From Candidatus Peregrinibacteria bacterium (lineage in GTDB: Bacteria > Patescibacteriota > Gracilibacteria > UBA1369 > LOWO2-01-FULL-3): 17,887 nt of DNA. The translations under genes were made by a program, and so were the position numbers. Shown piece after piece: positions 1 through 9,800 of this stretch. The first letter of the stretch is position 1; every line of letters starts with the position of its first letter. The notes beneath the pieces are model-generated. The model had not been told where the DNA came from. It worked only from the letters and a program-made list of their open reading frames with translations, and ran no database searches. The DNA is taken from assembly GCA_007133095.1 (NCBI GenBank), contig SLNK01000025.1, positions 1 to 17,887 on the forward strand. The letters are read 5' to 3'.

Positions 1-42
1 AGGACAAGGAGGCGTGGCTTTGCTGAAGAAGTGATTTTTGGC

Positions 43-71
43 TTGAGCTTTTTTGGATATTTGTTTACAAT
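43..71 (+). promoter_or_regulatory. Putative sigma70-type promoter of the pilin gene
   Basis: A TTGAGC hexamer at 43-48 and a TACAAT hexamer at 66-71 are separated by 17 bp. They match the bacterial -35 consensus at 4 of 6 positions and the -10 consensus at 5 of 6. Transcription would start near 78, leaving a leader of about 20 nt before the ATG at 99. The leader has no purine-rich Shine-Dalgarno sequence. The spacing is ideal, but the call is made by eye. Confidence 0.5.
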
Positions 72-98
72 ATAAGTAGTTTATTAACCTTAGTTCCT

Positions 99-656
99 AT
101 GAACAAAAAAACGAAAAAGGGTTTTACCCTTATTGAACTGCTGATCGTGATAGCGATCATCGGTGTGTTGGCGGTGGCCTTCTTGCCGACATTGCTTGGA
201 GCGCCTTCAAAGGCAAGAGATGCACAGAGACTTTCAGCGGTGCAGAGTATTCAGAGTTTGGTAGTTTCTGAAACTATTGCGAGTCCTCTTCCCGTTAACG
301 GAAGTGGTTGTCTAGCTACTGATCCAAATGATGATAATGTAGCTGCGTTCATTCAGGCCAATGTTCCTGCCCTTGGAGGAACTTATCCAACTGATCCTTT
401 GGGAGCTAACGCAATAACCGCTAATACCGTCGAGGCCGCGAAACAATGTGCTGGGTTTGGGATTATAGTTTTTGACGCTGCCAGTGCTTATTCCTACGGC
501 GTTTATGTTGCAGTTGAAAATGAAGAAAATGCGAATATTGATTGTGGTAAGATCGATCCTGCTGCCTCTCCTGAACCGGTCCGTCCCGGGGAGGTTAATT
601 GGGGGGAGACTGATCCTGAACCAGGAGATATGTGTTATCTCGCTCTTGTTCAGTAG
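99..656 (+). CDS. Type IV pilin / pseudopilin (prepilin with class III signal peptide)
   Basis: This encodes a 185-residue prepilin, a subunit of a type IV pilus or type II-secretion-like filament. The N-terminus is the classic prepilin signal: a short Lys-rich leader ending KKG, then FTLIELLIV. Cleavage by prepilin peptidase after Gly8 would leave Phe9 at +1 and Glu13 at +5. The hydrophobic helix runs to about residue 29 and continues into the amphipathic KARDAQR segment (38-44) typical of short pilins and pseudopilins. The globular part has four cysteines (71, 117, 149, 179), enough for two disulfides, and C149-C179 could close a C-terminal D-loop. A TYPTDP turn and a Tyr-rich strand near 131-136 also fit the family. 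The gene has its own promoter and terminator, and no pilus assembly genes are in the window. Whether it is a major or minor pilin cannot be told. Confidence 0.93.
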   Translation: MNKKTKKGFTLIELLIVIAIIGVLAVAFLPTLLGAPSKARDAQRLSAVQSIQSLVVSETIASPLPVNGSGCLATDPNDDNVAAFIQANVPALGGTYPTDPLGANAITANTVEAAKQCAGFGIIVFDAASAYSYGVYVAVENEENANIDCGKIDPAASPEPVRPGEVNWGETDPEPGDMCYLALVQ

Positions 657-688
657 TGTGTGGATATAGACTTTATTGATTTAAAAAG

Positions 689-714
689 CCCCGCCTGCGG
701 CGGGGTTTTTTTTT
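689..714 (+). terminator. Rho-independent terminator after the pilin gene
   Basis: A perfect 7-bp GC stem (CCCCGCC at 689-695, loop TGC, GGCGGGG at 699-705) is followed directly by nine T residues (706-714). It lies 33 nt after the pilin stop codon. An A-run at 683-687 precedes it, so it could also act weakly on the other strand. It separates the pilin unit from the giant gene downstream. Confidence 0.93.
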
Positions 715-854
715 GCCTGATTTATAAAAAATTTTTGGCGTGCTTGAATGTAAAGACTTGTTGGAGAAAAGAGAAAGACTCTATCAATGTCTACCCTTCA
801 CACAACACATATAAAGACTGTCAATTTTAAAGATTGCGGGGTGGCTTAATAAAA

Positions 855-883
855 TTGTTTTTTTAAGGGTAAATCGGTATATT
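855..883 (+). promoter_or_regulatory. Putative promoter of the giant-protein operon; possible leaderless start
   Basis: TTGTTT (855-860) and TATATT (878-883) are spaced by 17 bp. The -10 box matches consensus at 5 of 6 positions and the -35 box at 3 of 6. The predicted transcription start, about 7 nt after the -10 box, falls at 890-891, on or next to the ATG at 891, and no Shine-Dalgarno sequence is present. The transcript could therefore be leaderless. The next in-frame ATG is at 897 and would leave a leader of only about 6 nt. This promoter would serve the giant gene and, with no terminator between them, the four genes after it. Confidence 0.45.
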
Positions 884-890
884 TTATGGT

Positions 891-3800
891 ATGGAAATGG
901 CTTACCTAAAACAAAGAATTATCAGCGGTGTTTTGGTGTTCGCCATTTTGTTTTTGAATTTGCCGGCAGTTTCAACCGGATTTGTCACCGGTGATAATAA
1001 AACGGCACAGGCGGCTTCTCCGGGGGAAATTAGCGATGTCGTCGACAACAACAAAACGGCGCATGCGGCTTCTCCGAATACAAATGAGGATCTTTATGAT
1101 CTGGTTGTTCTGGTCGTGGAGAAAGATCTCTATAACAACAATTCCGTCTATAACGGTCTGACCGGGGCCTACGGCGGGCAGTTCGACGACAATCTGAGAG
1201 GAGATAACAGAATGAGGGATCGTGTTTACAGATATGCCGACCACATCGTGGACAACAATCCCCTGACCGATGTGAAAGTCCTCCTTTTTGATGACGCGCG
1301 TGATGATGTCCTTACGCTTTCCGCGGCGTTGGAAAATTTTTACAGAAACGGAGACGGCACAAGAAACAACAGACTGAGCGGCGTCGTTCTGATTGGAGAT
1401 ATACCTTTGCCCGTCGTCAATAAAAGTGGGAATAGGTTCATCAGTATCTTTCCTTATGTGGATTTTAGCGATAAAGCTTACCTATATAACCCTTCCACCC
1501 GAAGTTTTGAACCGAACAAAGACAGCACTTTCCCAAAACCGGAAATTTGGCACGGGATAATACGCCCGCCGGAAGATGACCCGGCCGGAATTGAGAAAAT
1601 GGCTGAGTTCTTTGATAAAAACCACCTCTATTATGAGGGAGTTCCGCTTTTCGCGGAGTTTGACAGGAAGCTTTTCTTCGGAGATCTGGTACACAAGGCG
1701 GATCATATGAATCCGGACTTTTATGCCCGTTATATAAAGTATCTGGAAGCTCTGGAGGATCTGGCGTACTTCCGCTTTAACAAGTATTGGGCCGCGGAGC
1801 TGATGGCGGAAGTTATGGATGATTTTGAGGACGGCCTTCCTCTTAATATGGACGATGAAGCGAATCAGTCGCAGATTATTGACGGGGAAGAAGTCCCCGG
1901 ATTCGCGGAGGCTGTTCAATCCGATGATCTTTTTGAGAATATCCCCGATATCATGACTCAACACATCATACGCTCAAGCCTGATGGAGTATCATGAAATT
2001 TTTGGAGGATATTTTTCACGGTTGAATGATTTTGTTGATTATACCGCAAGGTACACAACTTCAGATGTTCACAGCGTTCCCTTACTCATCGGCATAAAGG
2101 ATAAATTCAACAAAACTTATCTGCGAAAAGTAAACGATGCCCTTGAAAAGAGTGTAAACGAAGTTGTTTCAATGATTGAAGAACCTCTTCCTCTTCTTGA
2201 ATATACGGTCATGGAAGGGGAATTTTGGAATAGAAACGATGCCGGTAGAATTATAGGAGTGGAGCCTTTTGAAGTCGAAGTTGATAGAGAGGGAATTCTC
2301 GGTGCTCTTCCGCAATTCTCAAACTCGGTTTATTACAGATTTCACTATACGCCGGATATTCCCGGCAGGGATCCCGTTATGTATGTAAACGGTATTGTTG
2401 CCGATATGATAACAAGCGCGAAGCAGTGCGTCCCTTATTTGGGGTCCGTAAATCCGGATCCTTCAAAACATGCGATACTTACCCGCTCCATCAGATCGGA
2501 CTCCTTTACGACTTCAATGCCTCTTGTGACAAGCGGAGTAAATACCAGAGTCATCTCCCCCACCGAATTACAAGCCAGAACCGGCTATGCGGGAAGAATC
2601 AATCCTCAAGGCATAATGGAAACCGGAGCAATAATAGAAGATAATCCCGAATCCGGCTTTCCCGCTTTTCTACATAATCCTCTCCATGACAGTTATATCG
2701 GGCCTTTTGAAAGGGAACTGCAAGAAGGAGATGTGATTACCGCGGTGAACGGCAGGAATATAAGTTACGCCCACACTTTTGATCAGGCGATACGGGATTC
2801 TTACAATGCAGTTAATACAATTATCAATATACATAATGACGAAGATCTTACCCCTCAGGAGAAGGTTCAAAGGATAAACAATTTGCCATACCCCATAAAG
2901 TCCATTGAGGTTCGTCCGGGGGATACTTTGGGCGTTGGGGAGATTGAGAGAGCGGTTGGGTACATTGGAGTTGAATATTATAGAAACGGAGAAAAGGCGA
3001 AGAAGCACTTTTCTTTTACGGTAGATGAGGACGGATTTGTCGAAGATAGAGATCCCTCGGGGAATACGCAGATTTTTGTATTGTTGGACAGACCTCAGCT
3101 CTCCATCGTAATGTTCGAAAATCCTCTTTTTTACGGAACTCTTTACCAATCAGATCAGCCGCGTCCCGCCGGCGAGCCTAACAAAGGTGCTCTCTTTACT
3201 TTATATGGAAACGATGACCGCGGATATGATGATGAAGCATATGACAGCTCCGCCGGATGTAATGCGGCTTCGGCTTCCAGAAACAGTGATCGGTGTTTTC
3301 CAATGGTCGCCACAATGCCAGTCTTTGATCCCGCAGGAAGTACCGCCCCTGTCGGGGCGTCCGCGAAATTCCCCGAGAGAGTGAAAGTGACCGATGACGG
3401 CGCAAATTCCGTCAGGCCTCAAGACTACGAGAGGAATGTCGAAACATTCCAGTTCCCGGAGGGAATGTCATACGAACATGTTGATCGTCTTTATTATAAT
3501 TCCTGTTACGCAGGCTTGCCTTCCGGCCCTTATCCTCAATTCGAAAACAATAACTACAGATTTGTTTTAGATCCTTCCTCCAGAAGCGGTTTCAGCAATA
3601 CTTACGATATCGATAAGTACGGCACGCTCTTGAAGGGGTTCGGTGATTTTATTCGGAGTAATCTTGCTGACGCGGTCAATTATGAAAGGGACGAAGAAGC
3701 CCAAGTCAGCAATTTCGATCCTAAAAATGAAATATGGAAAGGACTGGATAAGATAGACGCGAGCCAAATTGTTTTGAACAGTTCCCCCCGCGTTACGTTA

Positions 3801-6800
3801 AAAGATTTTTCCGACAGGTACGGGTTGTTTGATGGGATTGATAATACCGGAAACGGGATAAGGGACTTTGTATGGCGCGATTTAAACGAAGACGGTGTTT
3901 ATGAAACAAAATTCTACGATTTTGGGGAGGCCTCGACCAATTTTGGGATTCCTTCGCAGTATGTGGACGAGATTGCCCGGAAGATGCTTTCGCATGAATC
4001 GGTTTATAATGTTCCTTTCGGTTTTGAATCCTTCAGGGATCAGCACGGCGAAACATTTGACAGGGATATCGTGCTGAAAGTTACGCCCCATTACTATAAG
4101 AATAAGACCGTTTCCAGCATGATTATTCATGACGAGCCAACGGGCCAAACTTTGTCCGAGCAATTCCGTTCCGGCACAACCAAAAGCCTCCCGATAGACA
4201 ACCCCAGATACGTTTATTTTCAAAGTGTTCCGGACCCGCGTGATGATCCTCCCGCCGCATCCATCACTCCCCTGAACGCACAGGAAGCGGGGACTCCTTA
4301 TTATCCCGGACGCGGGCATCGGGTGGATTACATAAATCTTTTTGACAGCGATACAATCCCTTCTTTTGACAATCTGAAGGTTGAATTGGACAAAAAAGCG
4401 GCGGAGCTGGCTTTGATTCCCGGAAGTCACAGAATCTTCGGCCCGGACACGCAACCCGGCGACTATACCCGCCTTCAAATAAAAAACGAGATTTACAACA
4501 ATTATTTTTTACCCGCGGTTAGCGGTGTCAGAGATAATCCTCCGGACGGCTTCAGTTTGGAGGTTGCGGCTGAGAGGAAAGTTTATGACGCGCTAAATTG
4601 GGGCGGTCTTAATATAGATGAAAAACATGAATATGTGTTGAAGCATTATCTTAATGTTGGAAAAAATCCTTATGTCGGGAGATCTGACGGGTATGAGGCC
4701 TCCTATTTGGTTTTTGACGGGGATAAGGATTACTTTGATTTGAATTTTAATCTTGATTTGCCGGAGGAGCAGGATCCCCGATTTGATCCTCTTATGGAGT
4801 TTTTTGCGGACGAGGATGGAGTTATTGATGATGTCGTTGACGATGGAACCGTTGTCACTCCTCCGCCTCCCGAAGATGAGTTTGAATCCGTTTCTCTCTG
4901 GGATTTTCTTAAAGAATTAAAGGAATTCATTGAGGGCTTCTCTATGTCTCCGGCCGGGACTCAAGACTTGTGCACTTCTCCGCGCCCAGACGACGATGAA
5001 CCCCGCACCGGCGCTCCCGGTGTTCCCGAAGATGAACTAAAAATAGAAATTTCCCCCACAACCGTCCATTCAACGGAAGGAAAACCTTTTTCCGTCAAAG
5101 TTTTGAGCGGAAGTCCGGAAAATATAACCGTAAGTTTGAGTGTTGATCAAAACGAGGAAAATCCTCCTTTCGCATTCTCTGACGCGGATGAAAAACCTTT
5201 GGTAGACGGGGTTGCGGTTTTTGGACTTGTTAAGACGGGAAACGCCGGTAGTGTGACTTTTTCCGCCGCCGCTTCGGGACTTCAATCCGATTCTCTGGAG
5301 GTTCTGGTAACAAATAGAGAGCTGAAAATGCTCACTTATACTTATGATGAGATTGAGGGGATGGATGAATTATTGGAAGCGATACGCGCGGAAGGAGGAA
5401 CTCCCGAGGAGGAAGAAGATATTTTTGAAAGGCAAAGCTCTTCTTTTGTCGCGGATGGGGAATCCGTTATGAAAGTGGAGGTGCAGGTTTTTGATGAAGA
5501 CGGGGCTATTGCGACCGGCCTAAACAGAAGTTTGCGGTTTACGGTTGAGGATCTGAATATCGGGAAGCCCGCCGGCGATATATTGTTTTTTGTGGACGGG
5601 AATGTTTCCCGTTTGGTTGACGGCGTGGCTACGGTTTCTCTTCGTTCCGGAACCAAGACCGGAATGTTTAAATTGCGGGCGGACGTTCTTAGCCGTGACG
5701 GGGCCGCTGTTGATGCGTCCTATCCTCCCGTGGAAGAGGTTCTTTATCTTGAAGCGGGACCGCCCGCATCCCTTGAAATAAAAGCGGATTCTTATGTTTT
5801 GGTCGCAAATAACAGGTCTTCAACAAATCTGACAATTGTAATAAAGGACAGGTTCGGGAATGTGGCGGACAATGATTTCAGCATGATTTCCCTGTTCGCC
5901 GACAGAGAGCTGCGCATAGATAACAGGCTGGATCTCCATAAGGATGTACAGGGGATACAGGTGCCTACAATGGAAGGCAAGGCGGAGCTTGAACTCTTTT
6001 CCCGTGATATCAGCGGCGAAGCTTCTCTGGTTGCGGTTCTTACCGATTTTGAACTGGAAGAATTGTTACTGGATGAAAATATAAATGAAATCGGTTTTGA
6101 AAATTATATAGGGACTACGAGGACATTCCGATTGCTGGATGCCGTCAGAATTGAAGGAGTTGTTTTGAACAGGGATTTTGAAGAAACCGAGACCATCCCC
6201 GCGGACGGAGAGTCAATTGCCAGAATCGGGGTGAGTCTGATGCAAGGCAACGATGTTTTAACCCAATACAGCGGCCCCGTTAATTTCAGGGTTTCCAACC
6301 CTTCTTTCGGTCATTTCTCCCCAAGACCTCCAGAAACAATGGACAGCGGGAATCTAAACCCCGCGAATGTTACTTTCCGTTCCTCCACGGTTGCGGGAGA
6401 GGTTGAAATTTTTGTGGATGTTCCGGGCTTTGCATCTGACACTATCAGCTTTAATACTGTCGCAGGTGAGCCCAACCGCCTTCGCCTGGGGGGAGACTCA
6501 ACAAAAATCTTCGCGGAGATTCTGGATAAACACGGCAATCTTGTAACGGACGATCCGGGGATTGAAGTTTCTTTTAAAACAACCGAGGCAACGGAAGGCC
6601 TTATAGAATTTGATTCTTCCGTCGTAACGAGTTTGGCCGGTGTGGCGGAAACAGGAATCTCTATTAGTCCGATGTCCGGCACCGTTAATGTAATAGCGGA
6701 AGCGCAGGGCATCAGTTCCGATACTTTTTCCTTCGATCTAACCAAGCGTTTGACCAGCCGGGATGTTGAAGAATTTTCTCCGCGTTCTTTGTATGTATCT

Positions 6801-9800
6801 CTCTTGGGAGGATCTTTCGGCAATGTCCGCGATAAAGGCAGTTTGGCTCAAACACTTTTGTACACCGGGCAGGTTCAGGCATTGGCTGCCGTTACCGCAA
6901 CCCCTCATGACAGTAAAAGACTTTTTGGGGTGGATGCTTTTGGGCATATCGAAATATTGGAACCTCTTATTGAAACAAATGTCGTTCCGGCGACTACGTC
7001 TTTTTCGTATCAAAAAATCGCTTTCTCCGACGGTCTTTCAAATACTCCGCTCGCGGATTTATTTTTAGTCCCCAAACTCGGCACTCCTCTTATTTTACTT
7101 GAAGAGGACGAAGGTCCGGGAGAAAGGGAAGGGATATATGTGAAGCAACTTTCACCGGGCGGTACCCCCTTCGAATTCGATATAAATGATGATGGTGTTT
7201 ATGTAAGGAGCGGAGAATCAACCAAAGTTCATATAGATGAGTTCGGGCGGGTTACATTAAACGATAACTCTTTTGAACTGACATTCCCCCGTTCCAAAGA
7301 TTTGTTGACCGGAGATTTTGTTTTGACCGTTGAAAGAGCACGGACACCCATTCTTTCCGTCATCTTTAAACAAAATTTCAATAAAGACGTGACGCCCCTG
7401 TCGCATGATTATGCAGGGGAAAGTTTTGCTCCGGGAATTTATCTCAAATCCGTTAATTCGTCTTCAAAATACGGCTTTGCCTCTTCTTTCTCCGGAATTT
7501 CCTCCAACGACCCGATGGGCGTCTATCTGGTGGATGCGGAGGAAGCAATAAGCGCCGCACAGGCCCCCGGATTTGCTTTCGGTTCGCTGGAAAACGCGAA
7601 GGACATATTCGGGCTGGGCTTTGACGGTGATAACAAACATATGCTTCTTTTTGCCGCCGGTAATTCGGTGGGAGAATCACATATGCCTTATCCTTCTGAA
7701 TCCGGCTTGATTTTTGGAGATCCGCTTGTGCGCCTTGACGTTGATGGCGATTTGGTAAGCAACGCCACGGGATACTCAAAAGATTTGGGCAGTCCTGTTT
7801 TTACCGGCCAAGATACGGCGGACTACCTTATAACGATGGACTTTAACGGCAACGGCTTTGACGATATTCTTATCGGTTACGAAAACGGCATGGTGAGGCT
7901 TTTGGAGAACATGGTTTCAAATCAAAGGTTTGTTGACAGAGGTTATGTCCTTCACATCAGCAACGGAATAACGAGTATGATGCGGATAGATATAAATAAT
8001 AACGGATATGATGATCTTTTGGTGGGAACCGATGACCCGTGTACCGCGGATGAAGAATGCGTGAGCCTTTTTATGAATAATAACGGTCATTTTGTTAGAG
8101 AAACTCTGGATCTTTCTTTGAATGATCGAAAAATAGTGAAAATGATGGTCGCGGATATGGATGCTGACGAATGCGAAGATGTGGTTCTAAGCGATTCTTC
8201 GGGCAATGTTTCCGTTCATTATAATAGAAATGTAAACGGGTCTTGCGCCGGTCTTGAAAGCTCTCCGGGAAATACCTGGAGTTTCGGCTACAGCCTGGAT
8301 CCCGCCGAAGACATGTCCTCCAATCTTTTCGTGCATTATCCCGGTATGGAAACGCCTACGGAAGAGAATATGCACAATTTCGTGAGCTTTGTTTTGCAGA
8401 GCGATCAGCCTGAAGAAGGATCCGAAGGATTTGCCGATGACGCGACCGATTTTCAAGATTTCATCCTTACAAATCCGGAAATAGCGTCGAGTACCGTTCC
8501 TCCTCTGACTTTCCCAAGAACATTCGACTTTATCCATCTGCCTCAAGATAATAATCTGCTTACTTCAACAAAGACCGCCAGAGATATAAATGGCGGAACC
8601 CTGCAAGTCGGAGATCAAATCGAATTTATAATAACTCTTAATAATTCCAGAAACAGTCCTATAAATAATCTTATTCTCTCTGATGTAACTCCTCTCTCAA
8701 TGCAGCTGGCGCCTGAAAGCCTGTCGTGTATGGATATCGGCTGTACGGATAATCTTGAGTGGCAGGAAACGGGTATGAGCGCGAGATCTCATGTGATTAA
8801 AAATATCAGTGTTCCCGCAAACGGGAGCAGGAGAATTCGTTATGTGATGACCGTTCAACACGTGGCGCAGATAGATTTTGATATTGGGAAAAATTTTGTT
8901 GCGTATCCGGAATCTTCCGCCGGTCCTTATTTGGACATAGAGATAAAGCCGGAGATAAATCCTGACGGTATTCTGACTTATTTGTATGCTACCGGTTCCA
9001 GGACTTATCGCCGTTATGATCTGGATACAAGAACTTTGGATACGGGCGTAACCAGAGGTGAAGATTTTATGGATTTTGAAGCCGCCGCCGGGTTTGATCC
9101 GGAGAGTGGAGAAGTTCCGGATTCAATGCAATATGATCTTAATCAAATGGTGGACCAGATGCATTATGACAGCAATTACAGCGGATATTCCGATATGGTT
9201 GAGGGAAGTGCGTCAACCGGCCAAGCCACGAATCTGGAAGATCAAATTGTCGGGGCGGTTGAGGGGGCGATTGCCGGCCTGAGATGTGGAGGGGGTGGAT
9301 GTGCTCCGATACCTTATAATTATGCCTTTTTATCTCCGGACGGGGCTATCCCGGGATTCCCTCTTCTTGCCACCACTATTCCTTCTCCTCCTTTTGTTTT
9401 ACCACCTTTTACACCTTCTACAGTCCCCTCAACTTTCAGGATGTACATTTCTCCCACCTTAACTTTGGGAGTCGGTATTGCCGCTTGTTTGGGCCCGAGC
9501 GTGGGACATATGTCTCCTTGTATGGCGTTTGCTCTTCCCGGGGGGATCCCCGGCGTATGCGGAGCCTTGGATGCAGCTGCCGATAAAATGGGAGATGCTA
9601 TCAGCAAAGCTAAAACGGCCGCAAAAGGATCTTCCGTTAATTCGGCAACGGGAATGGCGACCATAATTTCCGATGGGGACGGGACTCCGGCCGGAACCAC
9701 AGATATAGATTTAGGGGGGAATTGGTCCGACCCCAATCATCCAATCTCCGCCGGCGTGAAAGTGAACGTAAAGATTCCCGGATTCCCCGCGGTTATAACC

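Noticed and set aside
1..34. Possible 3' end of an upstream gene (ten codons, reading GQGGVALLKK then TGA at 32-34).
   Set aside because: Only ten codons are visible and other frames are equally possible, so no product or even reality can be supported.
472..669. 65-codon frame overlapping the pilin gene on the same strand.
   Set aside because: It lies almost wholly inside the well-supported pilin in another frame, has no signal or family features, and runs into the terminator leader.
758..787. Possible second promoter upstream of the giant gene (TTGTTG, 18 bp, TATCAA).
   Set aside because: The -10 box is poor and the site is distant; the element at 855-883 is better placed.
657..890. Search for a small RNA, riboswitch or small gene between the pilin and the giant gene.
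   Set aside because: Apart from the terminator and one promoter I see no extended pairing, known riboswitch signature or supported small frame.
897..899. Alternative ATG start for the giant protein two codons downstream.
   Set aside because: It cannot be excluded, but the predicted transcription start coincides better with 891. The product differs by two residues only.
3882..4478. 198-codon antisense frame, with similar ones at 6311-6823 and 9320-9736.
   Set aside because: They are compositional shadows of the sense gene, for example low-complexity Ser/Pro/Gly/Lys translations with no domain features.
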